Positions 1-5,238 are shown, counted from the first letter of the stretch. The stretch is 5,659 bases of DNA from Palsa-504 sp050013055 (GCA_050013055.1 JBEKGC010000441.1:1-5659), one strand, 5' to 3'. The notes: a model not told the origin generated them from the sequence alone. Translations and numbers: made by a program.

Positions 1-80
1 AGCCAGATGTCGTCTTCGGCCACAAAAACGACCTGATCACCGTGAATGTGCGGGTACCGCAAATATCCAGATGAAGTCAC
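1..80 (-). CDS. Tricorn-protease homologue, N-terminal fragment (runs off the window)
   Basis: Only the first 26 codons and two bases of the next are present; the rest lies beyond the left edge. The translation is MTSSG followed by YLRYPHIHGDQVVFVAEDD and then IW. From family knowledge, bacterial tricorn-protease homologues (large cytoplasmic S41-type serine peptidases built from two beta-propellers, a PDZ domain and the catalytic domain) begin with this pattern, (G)YLRYPxIHGDxVVFVxEDDLW, as the first propeller strands. They cut oligopeptides downstream of the proteasome or other ATP-dependent proteases. I chose the GTG at 80-78 because a TAGGAT box sits seven bases upstream, as in the other leaderless-type genes here. 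An ATG at 89-87 is in frame and would add MNG, but it overlaps that box. The gene follows the GGT-like gene on the same strand, 123 bases downstream. The catalytic part cannot be seen, so another PD40/WD40-like propeller protein is possible though less likely. Confidence 0.8.
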   Translation of the reverse strand, partial: MTSSGYLRYPHIHGDQVVFVAEDDIW

Positions 81-87
81 GCCGTTC

Positions 88-93
88 ATCCTA
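88..93 (-). promoter_or_regulatory. Candidate -10 box (TAGGAT) of the tricorn-like gene
   Basis: Read on the minus strand, TAGGAT is followed by seven bases (GAACGGC) and then GTG. That is the spacing at which transcription would start on the first base of the start codon, giving a leaderless mRNA. No convincing -35 hexamer or Shine-Dalgarno sequence is visible. The box lies inside the gap after the GGT-like gene, so the tricorn-like gene could be transcribed on its own as well as by read-through. Confidence 0.5.
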
Positions 94-144
94 CGGTCTA
101 GAGCCAGCCCCGTTCGGAGGCAATCCGCCGTGCCTCGGCCCGGT

Positions 145-174
145 GGCGGGCAGCGGTCTTCCGGCGGGCAGCGG
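145..174. repeat. 12-bp direct repeat, two copies
   Basis: GGCGGGCAGCGG occurs at 145-156 and again at 163-174, with a period of 18 bp, in the gap between the GGT-like gene and the tricorn-like gene. The second copy runs into the left copy of the larger 22-bp repeat. It may be part of the same local duplication history. No function is evident. Confidence 0.6.
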
Positions 175-226
175 CCGACGGCGTAGCCCTTGGGCGCCTG
201 GGGTCAGCGGCCGACGGCGTAGCCCT
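169..226. repeat. 22-bp exact direct repeat duplicating the 3' end of the GGT-like gene
   Basis: An identical 22-base stretch is found at 169-190 and 205-226, with a period of 36 bp. The right copy encodes the C-terminal GYAVGR of the GGT-like protein plus the first two bases of its TGA stop. The left copy lies beyond the stop and keeps the same reading frame, so the tail is duplicated but not translated. One base after the unit differs, so the left copy has no stop codon there. A short segmental duplication at the gene end is the simplest explanation. Confidence 0.85.
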
Positions 227-2078
227 GCATGCCCCGGGGGTTGGCGGCGGCGTACAGGACGCCGTGGCGGCGGGCGACCGCGCTGACCCGGCCCAGCGAC
301 CAGGCCGGCCGGACGTTGACCAGGTGACCGCGCCGCCGCAGGTCCTGGACGACGGCGGGGTCTACCCGCGACTCGACGTCGAGCACCCGCGGCTGAGCCT
401 GGCGCGGGTAGAACGAGGACGGCATGTGCGCGGAGTGGAACGACGGGAAATCGATCGCCTGCTGCAGGTTCATCCCGAAGTGCAGGTGGTTCAGCAGGAA
501 CAGCAGCGACCACTGATCCTGCTGATCGCCGCCCGGGGTGCCGAACGCCAGGTACGGCTCACGGTCACGCAGCGCGAGGCTCGGCGTGAGCGTGGTCCGC
601 GGCCGCTTGCCCGGCGCGATGGTGGCGGGCAGCCCGGGCGTGAGGGTGAACATCTGCGCCCGGGTGCCGAGGCAGAAGCCGAGCCCGGGAATGACCGGGG
701 AGGACTGCAGCCAGCCACCGCTCGGCGTGGCGGACACCATGTTGCCGAACCGGTCGGCGACGTCGAGGTGGCAGGTGTCGCCGGCCCGGTAGCTTGACGC
801 GGCCGTCGAGCCCGGCCCGCTGGTGCGCATCGTCGGCTCGCCTGTGCCCGGGTCCAGCCGGGGCGCGGGGGGCCCGGTGTCCAGGCTGGGGGCTGCGCTC
901 GCATCGTTGGAGGCCCCAGCGGCGAAGGCGCGGGTGATGAAGTCAGGTAGCCGCGGCGCCCTGCCGTCCGGAGCGCCGGGAACCAGCTCAGCCGACGCCT
1001 GCGGTCCCACCAGCGCACGCCTGGCGTCGGCGTAGCCGGCCGAGAGCAGCGCCTTGACCGGGACATCGGTGAAGTCAGGGTCGCCGTACCAGGCTTCCCG
1101 GTCGGCGAAGGCGAGCTTGCCGCACTCGGTCACGGTGTGCGCGAAGTCCGCGCTGCCCGGCCCCATGGCCGCCAGGTCGAAGCCGTCCAGGAGCGCGAGC
1201 TGCTGCAAGAACACAGGTCCCTGCCCCCACGGCTTGGTCTTGCATACGGTCAGGCCGGCCACGTCCAAGGTCAGCGGCTCCTCCAGCCGCGGGTGCCAGG
1301 ACGCCATGTCGGCGTAGGACAACAGCCCGCGGTGCCGCTCGCCGGTGACGTCCATGACGTCGGCGGAGGCGACGTAAGCGGCGATCGTCTCGGCGACAAA
1401 GCCTTCGTAGTAGACCCGCCTAGCCGCCTCGATCTGCTCGTCACGGTCGGGGCTCGCTTTCTCGGCTTCGTCGAGAATGCGCTGGTAGGTGGCCGCCAGC
1501 GCGGGGTTGGCGAAGAGCGAGCCCGGGGCGGGCGGCTGACCGCCCGGCAGGTAGACCTCGGCCGAGCTCGGCCAGTGGTCGCGGAACAGCTCAGCCACGC
1601 TGGCGATGCCCCAGCTGATCGCGGGTAGCAGCGGGTAGCCGGCCGACGCGTACCCGATCGCGTACCCCAGCACGTCACGGAGCCTGAACGTGCCGTACTC
1701 CCGCAGCAGCATCATCCAGGCGCCGAACGCCCCGGGCACGCAGGCGGCGAGCAGCCCGCTGCCGGGCACCAGGTCCAGGCCGAGGTCGGCGAAGGCCTCG
1801 GGCGTGGCGGCGGCCGGCGCGGTGCCCTGGCCGCAGAGCACGAACGTCTCGCCGCGGCCAGCGTGGTAGGCGATGACGGGGACCTCACCGCCGAGACCGT
1901 TCAGGTGCGGTTCGACGACCTGTAGCACCAGGCCGGCGGCGACGGCCGCGTCGAAGGCGTTACCGCCGTGCTCGAGGGTGGCCAGGCCCGCCGCGGAGGC
2001 GAGCCAGTGCGTTGAGGCCACCATGCCGAATGTCCCCGACAGTTCTGGCCGGGTCGTGAACTCCGGAATTTCGCCCAT
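204..2078 (-). CDS. Gamma-glutamyltransferase-family Ntn hydrolase (624 aa)
   Basis: This is a complete member of the GGT (peptidase T3) family. Such proteins are made as a precursor that cleaves itself before a threonine, which then becomes the N-terminal nucleophile of the small subunit. The expected nucleophile is Thr435 in GDTCHLDVADRFGNM, giving subunits of about 434 and 190 residues. Other family signatures are GGNAFDAAVAAG (38-49), GLGGEVP (61-67), GKRPRTTLTPSLAL (490-503), and GTPGGDQQDQWS (513-524), which contains the oxyanion/substrate glycines. The C-terminus is NPRGMQGYAVGR. Residues 384-430 form a long Ala/Ser/Pro/Gly-rich stretch just before the cleavage site. No signal peptide is visible, unlike periplasmic GGTs, so the protein is probably cytoplasmic. 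The ATG start is supported by an in-frame TGA five codons upstream and by the conserved N-terminus; a weak GAGAAG lies upstream. Residues that bind the glutamate moiety in E. coli GGT appear replaced, so the substrate may be another amide, for example in HpxW-type oxamate amidohydrolases. Confidence 0.92.
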   Translation of the reverse strand: MGEIPEFTTRPELSGTFGMVASTHWLASAAGLATLEHGGNAFDAAVAAGLVLQVVEPHLNGLGGEVPVIAYHAGRGETFVLCGQGTAPAAATPEAFADLGLDLVPGSGLLAACVPGAFGAWMMLLREYGTFRLRDVLGYAIGYASAGYPLLPAISWGIASVAELFRDHWPSSAEVYLPGGQPPAPGSLFANPALAATYQRILDEAEKASPDRDEQIEAARRVYYEGFVAETIAAYVASADVMDVTGERHRGLLSYADMASWHPRLEEPLTLDVAGLTVCKTKPWGQGPVFLQQLALLDGFDLAAMGPGSADFAHTVTECGKLAFADREAWYGDPDFTDVPVKALLSAGYADARRALVGPQASAELVPGAPDGRAPRLPDFITRAFAAGASNDASAAPSLDTGPPAPRLDPGTGEPTMRTSGPGSTAASSYRAGDTCHLDVADRFGNMVSATPSGGWLQSSPVIPGLGFCLGTRAQMFTLTPGLPATIAPGKRPRTTLTPSLALRDREPYLAFGTPGGDQQDQWSLLFLLNHLHFGMNLQQAIDFPSFHSAHMPSSFYPRQAQPRVLDVESRVDPAVVQDLRRRGHLVNVRPAWSLGRVSAVARRHGVLYAAANPRGMQGYAVGR

Positions 2079-2180
2079 GGCCCGATCTTCTCACTAGCGG
2101 CGTGACAGCCCGCCGACGGCCGGAACGGGCCGGCCCGGGGTCCGGGGGACCACGCCGCGGGGTCAGGTAACGTCTGGCTC
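2079..2180. promoter_or_regulatory. Divergent intergenic region with palindromes
   Basis: These 102 bases separate the start codons of the GGT-like and DUF885 genes. They hold a perfect 12-bp palindrome, CGGGCCGGCCCG (2126-2137). It is flanked by near-symmetric arms CCGGA (2120-2124) and TCCGG (2141-2145), offset by one base. An interrupted palindrome, GGTCC-GGG-GGACC, lies at 2139-2151, about 30 to 42 bases upstream of the DUF885 start. Such sites could bind a shared regulator of both genes. In DNA this GC-rich, short palindromes also arise by chance, so this is only a candidate. On the GGT side I see no good -10 box. Confidence 0.3.
2168..2173 (+). promoter_or_regulatory. Candidate -10 box (TAACGT) of the DUF885 gene
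   Basis: TAACGT matches TAnnnT and is separated from the ATG at 2181 by seven bases (CTGGCTC). This would place the transcription start on the A of the start codon. The only Shine-Dalgarno-like bases (CAGG, 2164-2167) are too far from the ATG to be convincing. Both facts favour a leaderless transcript. No clear -35 element is seen. Confidence 0.5.
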
Positions 2181-3806
2181 ATGGATCTTTCCCCGCGGGT
2201 GCGCGCGGTCTGCGATCTGGACGTGGCCGAGGCGCGTGAAGCCGGCGGCCGGCACGAATACGACGGCAGGCCGCAAGATCTGTCCCCGGCCGGCGTCCGT
2301 GCCGGGCTCGCCCGGATGGCGCAGGCCCGGGCGGCCGGCCCGCGAGCCTCGGACCCGCACGACGAGGCCCAGCTGGCGGCGGCGGAGGACCACAAGCGTG
2401 TCATCTTCGCCTCACTTGAGCTGCACCGCAGCAATCCGCTGCTGCACCTGTCCGAACTCGACCTGGCCTGCTACGACCGGGACTACGCGCCCGCGGCCGA
2501 GCGGGACGCCGCCCGGGCGGAGCATCTCGCCGCCTGGCCGCGGGTGGCCGACGCGGCCGTCGAGTCACTGGACCAGGTGAGCGCGCCCGTCGCGCAGGCG
2601 CTGCTGGAGGCCGTGCGGGGCCTGGCGGCCGGCCTGGCCGGTCCTGGCGGGGCTGGTCCTGGCGGGGGCGGTCCTGGCGGGGGCGGTCCTGGCGGGGGCG
2701 GTCCTGGCGGGGGCGGTCCTGGCGGGGCCGGTTCCTCCGATGCCGTCCGGGAGGCGGCGCTGGCCGCGCACGCCCGGCTGGTCACGCACGTGGAACAGGC
2801 GGCAGCGACCGGCCACCCCGATCCGGCACTGGGCGGACCGGGGCTCACCTCGTTGATGAGCAGCGCCGAGGCGATGCCGGTGGACCTGGGCCGGCTGGCC
2901 GAGCAGGCCGACGCGGAACGGGACCGGCTGCACGCCCTGCTGGCCGACGGATGCGCCCGGCTTCAGCCAGGCGCACGGGACCGGCCCCCGCTCGAGGTGG
3001 CCCGCGAGCTGGTCCGTGACCATCCGGACGGGGATGGCGTGATCGAGGCGGCCCGGCTGTGGACCGAACGCGCCATCGAGTTCACCCGCGACCACGACCT
3101 GGTTCCCTATCACGACGGCATCTGCCTGGTCGGCCCGGCGCCCGAATCCCGGCGGTGGGCGATGGCGATGATGTCCTGGGCGGCGGCCGGCGAACCGGAA
3201 GGGCCATCCTGGTACCACATCACGCCGCCGGAGAAGTCCTGGCCGCAGCGCGCGCAAGACGAGTGGCTCGAGGTGTTCAGCGCCACGACGCTGCCCGGCA
3301 TCACGGTGCACGAGGTCGCGCCCGGGCACTTCTCCCACGGTCGCGCCATGCGGCGGCTGACGTCCGAGGTCCGGCGCAACCTGCGGTCCTACGCGTTCGT
3401 CGAAGGCTGGGCGCACTACGCCGAGGAACTGTGCGTCGAGGAAGGCTTCGGTGACGGCGATCCCCGGATCCCGATCGGGATCTGGCTGGAAGCGCTGGTC
3501 CGCGTGACCCGGCTGGCCTGCGCCATCGGCGTGCACACCGCCGCGATGTCGGTCCAGGACGCGGCGCGCAGATTCGAGGCGGACACCCACCTGTCCGGGC
3601 CGGCCGCGCTGTCCGAGGCCAGCCGCGCCACCTTCGACCCGACCTACGGCCGGTACACCTGGGGCAAGCTCGAACTGCTCAAGCTCCGCGAGCGGGCCAG
3701 GAAGGACTGGGGCGCGGGCTTCACGCTGCAGCGGTTCCATAAGGCCCTGCTTGACCTGGGCTCTCCCGCGCTCGGCCTGCTTGGCACCGCGGTCGACCGC
3801 GGCTGA
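2181..3806 (+). CDS. DUF885-family metallopeptidase-like protein with Gly/Pro repeat insert (541 aa)
   Basis: The C-terminal half shows the DUF885 signatures: HEVAPGH at residues 377-383, followed 24 residues later by EGWAHYAEE (408-416), and later DPTYGRYTWGKLELLKLRERAR (split by family convention into DPTYGRYTWG, 486-495, and KLELLKLRER, 496-505). From family knowledge these are mostly helical, zinc-peptidase-like proteins of about 550-600 residues. By analogy with HExxH enzymes, His377, Glu378, His383 and Glu408 are the probable metal or catalytic residues; that assignment is my inference. Residues 154-183 are six copies of GPGG(A/G), flanked by helical segments (QALLEAVRGLAAG and DAVREAALAAHARLVTHVEQ), so the repeat looks like an expanded surface loop. 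No signal peptide is seen, so the protein should be cytoplasmic. The ATG is the only nearby in-frame start. The gene diverges from the GGT-like gene and is followed after 15 bases by the PCu(A)C gene. Its exact substrate is unknown. Confidence 0.88.
   Translation: MDLSPRVRAVCDLDVAEAREAGGRHEYDGRPQDLSPAGVRAGLARMAQARAAGPRASDPHDEAQLAAAEDHKRVIFASLELHRSNPLLHLSELDLACYDRDYAPAAERDAARAEHLAAWPRVADAAVESLDQVSAPVAQALLEAVRGLAAGLAGPGGAGPGGGGPGGGGPGGGGPGGGGPGGAGSSDAVREAALAAHARLVTHVEQAAATGHPDPALGGPGLTSLMSSAEAMPVDLGRLAEQADAERDRLHALLADGCARLQPGARDRPPLEVARELVRDHPDGDGVIEAARLWTERAIEFTRDHDLVPYHDGICLVGPAPESRRWAMAMMSWAAAGEPEGPSWYHITPPEKSWPQRAQDEWLEVFSATTLPGITVHEVAPGHFSHGRAMRRLTSEVRRNLRSYAFVEGWAHYAEELCVEEGFGDGDPRIPIGIWLEALVRVTRLACAIGVHTAAMSVQDAARRFEADTHLSGPAALSEASRATFDPTYGRYTWGKLELLKLRERARKDWGAGFTLQRFHKALLDLGSPALGLLGTAVDRG
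2640..2729 (+). repeat. In-frame tandem repeat, six 15-bp units
   Basis: Six consecutive units of GGTCCTGGCGGGG(C/G)N start at 2640, 2655, 2670, 2685, 2700 and 2715. The four central units are identical (GGTCCTGGCGGGGGC) and encode GPGGG. The first and last differ only in the final two bases and encode GPGGA. The identity at synonymous positions indicates recent expansion by slippage or unequal crossing-over. A 15-bp unit keeps the frame, so copy-number change would lengthen or shorten a Gly/Pro loop without breaking the protein. Confidence 0.95.
3787..3802. other. Perfect 16-bp palindrome at the end of the DUF885 gene
   Basis: CCGCGGTCGACCGCGG is self-complementary over all 16 bases. It encodes the last residues of the DUF885 protein and lies 8 bases upstream of the TAGCCT box of the PCu(A)C gene, where the -35 to spacer region would be. 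It could be an operator for that promoter. The base composition makes one such palindrome by chance in a window this size plausible. Confidence 0.35.
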
Positions 3807-3809
3807 GGA

Positions 3810-3815
3810 TAGCCT
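3810..3815 (+). promoter_or_regulatory. Candidate -10 box (TAGCCT) of the PCu(A)C gene
   Basis: TAGCCT matches TAnnnT and stands six bases (GAGACC) before the ATG at 3822, the leaderless spacing. It begins four bases after the DUF885 stop codon. The GAGG at 3805-3808 is 13 bases from the ATG, too far for a good ribosome binding site. The gene may therefore have its own leaderless transcript in addition to read-through from DUF885. Confidence 0.5.
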
Positions 3816-3821
3816 GAGACC

Positions 3822-4298
3822 ATGCGCAGACTGAGGTCGGTTCTAGGCGCCGCGAGCGCGGTTCTGCTGGCGGCGCTGGTGGTAAGCGGATGCGCGGCGG
3901 CCAACGCCGCGTCGTCGATCGCCGTCGCCAGCGCCTACGTGCCGCTGCCGACGACACCGGGCACCACCGTGGCGTACCTGGACATCCGGAACAACGGCAA
4001 GGCCGACCGGCTGATCTCGGTGCAGACCAGCGTGGGCGGCACGGTCCAGCTGCGGGCGCCGGTCAGCCCGCATGCCGCCGTGCTGGCCATGCGCACCGTG
4101 CCTGCCATCGCCATCCCGGCCGACTCGATGACGCTGCTCAACCCGGACACCGATCACCTGCTGATCAAGGGCGCGGGCCCGATGCACGACGGCAAGGACA
4201 TCATGCTGCGGCTCACCTTCGCCAACGCCGGCACGGTCACGGTCATCGCCATGGTCACCAACCCGCAGTCCGGCGGCAGCAGCTACTTCCTCAACTGA
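3822..4298 (+). CDS. PCu(A)C-domain (copper chaperone family) lipoprotein, 158 aa
   Basis: The protein starts with a lipoprotein signal peptide: MRRLRS, a hydrophobic core (residues 8-21), and lipobox VSGC with Cys24 as the lipidated residue. It should be anchored to the outer face of the membrane. The mature part matches the PCu(A)C fold: TTVAYLDIRNNGKADRLISV (48-67), IAIPADSMTLLNP (96-108), MLRLTFANAGTVTVIAMV (128-145). PCu(A)C proteins deliver copper to the CuA/CuB sites of cytochrome oxidase through a motif H-x10-M-x21-H-x-M. Here Met90-x21-His112 is kept, but the first His position is Arg78 and the last Met is Leu114. His84, Met121 and His122 are nearby and might substitute. So the fold is confident, whereas copper binding is uncertain. 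The gene follows the DUF885 gene by 15 bases and ends 16 bases inside the convergent regulator gene. Confidence 0.85.
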   Translation: MRRLRSVLGAASAVLLAALVVSGCAAANAASSIAVASAYVPLPTTPGTTVAYLDIRNNGKADRLISVQTSVGGTVQLRAPVSPHAAVLAMRTVPAIAIPADSMTLLNPDTDHLLIKGAGPMHDGKDIMLRLTFANAGTVTVIAMVTNPQSGGSSYFLN

Positions 4299-5215
4299 CG
4301 GCCCCGGCGGGTCAGCGTCAGCCTGGCCCGGGTGTCGTCATCACGCGGCGTGTACACCTGGATGCGTGCCTCCGGCAGATCAGGGACGTCGAGCTCGCTG
4401 ACGGCCAGCCTGAGCGGGCCGGCTTGCGGGTGCAGGTAGGTGAGCACCCGCGGCTCCGGATCGGCCACCTCGTGCCGCGCCCACAGTTCGGTGAACTCCC
4501 GACTCAAGCTGGCGAGCCGGCGGATGTCCTCCTCCCAGTCCTGGTCGCCAAGGTGCCTGCTGTAAGCCGACCGCAGCCGCGCCACCAGGTAACGGACCTG
4601 CGTGTCGTATTCACAGAACCTGACGCGGGCAGCCGGCTCGGTGATGCAGCACCACAGCGTGTTCTTGTGGATGCACGGCATCGAGTGCCATTCCCAGAAC
4701 AGCTCCTCGTGCGCGTCGTTCGACAGCAAGATGTCGAACCGGCTGTTGACCAGGGTCGCCGGAAGCGGTTCGAGGGAATGAACGATCTCGCGGATGGTGT
4801 CGGGCACCTGTGTGCGCACGCACTCGGTGCGCAGCGGCGTCGCCTCGGCCAGCCGGTACAGGTGCTCCCGCTCGGCCTGGTCGAGCCGCAGGGTGCGGGC
4901 CACCGCATCAAGGACCTGCATGCTGGCGTTGATCTGGCGGCCCTGCTCCAGCCAGGTGTACCAGGTGACACCCACCCCGGCCAGCAGCGCGACCTCCTCG
5001 CGGCGAAGCCCGGGCGTGCGCCGCCGCGAGCCTCGCGGCATACCGAAATCACCGGGGCCGAGCCGGGCCCGGCGTGCCTTCAGGAACTCACCAAGCTCAG
5101 CTCGCCGCTGTTCCCCGGCCCGCCGCTCCCCGCCCCGCCGCTCCCCCGCCCGTCGTGGTGCTCCGTCCGGAGTTCGTTCCGTCGTTTCGTATGTGACCAA
5201 GGCTTTTCCCATCAC
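4283..5215 (-). CDS. XRE-family regulator with MmyB-like ligand-binding domain, about 310 aa
   Basis: Residues 40-125 are a helix-turn-helix domain of the HTH_31 type, with the signature RRRTPGLRREEVALLAGVG (64-82), then WYTWLEQGR (85-93) and a VLDAVARTLRLD helix (101-112). Residues from about 140 to 290 match the MmyB/MltR-type ligand-binding domain: LSREFTELWARHEV (237-250), HPQAGPLRLAVSEL (262-275) and IQVYTP (285-290). Members are transcription regulators often found beside a divergent target gene; here the divergent neighbour is a short lipoprotein. Residues 1-37 are an unusual Arg-rich extension with three (A/G)GE(R/Q)R repeats. Its first 22 codons use more A/T third bases than the rest. 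The start is GTG at 5215 or the adjacent ATG at 5212; no other start lies before the HTH. Residues 181-201 carry four cysteines and a histidine, atypical for the domain. The ligand is unknown. Confidence 0.88.
   Translation of the reverse strand: MMGKALVTYETTERTPDGAPRRAGERRGGERRAGEQRRAELGEFLKARRARLGPGDFGMPRGSRRRTPGLRREEVALLAGVGVTWYTWLEQGRQINASMQVLDAVARTLRLDQAEREHLYRLAEATPLRTECVRTQVPDTIREIVHSLEPLPATLVNSRFDILLSNDAHEELFWEWHSMPCIHKNTLWCCITEPAARVRFCEYDTQVRYLVARLRSAYSRHLGDQDWEEDIRRLASLSREFTELWARHEVADPEPRVLTYLHPQAGPLRLAVSELDVPDLPEARIQVYTPRDDDTRARLTLTRRGRQLRK
4295..4315. terminator. Candidate hairpin at the convergent gene ends
   Basis: CTGAC (4295-4299) can pair with GTCAG (4311-4315), and CC (4302-4303) with GG (4309-4310). 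This leaves a two-base bulge and a five-base loop. A longer-range alternative pairs CTGACG (4295-4300) with CGTCAG (4316-4321). The hairpin covers the stop codon of the PCu(A)C gene and the last codons of the regulator gene. It lacks a U-tract, as is common for intrinsic terminators in high-GC actinomycetes. It might stop transcription from the plus strand; this is unproven. Confidence 0.3.
5105..5149 (-). repeat. Three imperfect 15-bp tandem units in the regulator's N-terminal extension
   Basis: Units at 5105-5119, 5120-5134 and 5135-5149 share the pattern CCG(C)(T/C)G(C/T)T(C)CCC(C/G)GC on the plus strand. They encode AGEQR, GGERR and AGERR (residues 33-37, 28-32 and 23-27). The unit length keeps the frame. 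The result is a positively charged segment before the DNA-binding domain. Confidence 0.7.
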
Positions 5216-5232
5216 CCAATCGTCCCGGTCAC

Positions 5233-5238
5233 AACTTA
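5233..5238 (-). promoter_or_regulatory. Candidate -10 box (TAAGTT) of the regulator gene
   Basis: Read on the minus strand, TAAGTT lies 17 bases before the GTG at 5215, so it would give a short leader of about ten bases rather than a leaderless mRNA. A GGGACG sequence in the leader could act as a poor ribosome binding site. There is no convincing -35 box. Confidence 0.3.

Noticed and set aside
3..74. Plus-strand fragment ending in NVRVPQISR and a stop, which looks like a protein C-terminus
   Set aside because: The opposite strand of the same bases gives the far more recognisable tricorn-type N-terminus with a promoter-like box. The plus reading is its antisense shadow.
186..195. GCCC-TT-GGGC inverted repeat as a terminator of the GGT-like gene
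   Set aside because: A four-base stem with a two-base loop cannot form a stable hairpin.
78..206. In-frame read-through from the GGT-like TGA stop into the tricorn-like gene (39 codons without another stop)
   Set aside because: In DNA this GC-rich an open run of 39 codons is expected about half the time. The intervening sequence is repetitive with no domain character, so a fusion is not supported.
264..797. Plus-strand open frames opposite the GGT-like gene, such as this 177-codon one
   Set aside because: They are shadows of a well-conserved GGT-family reading frame, with no recognisable domain and no promoter.
2640..2729. Direct repeat as a CRISPR-like array
   Set aside because: The 15-bp units are contiguous with no spacers, are in frame inside a gene and encode a Gly/Pro tract.
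2565..3740. 391-codon open frame on the minus strand, with a Pro/Ala/Arg-rich repeat
   Set aside because: It is antisense to the DUF885 gene, which has conserved catalytic motifs. Long antisense frames are usual in high-GC genes.
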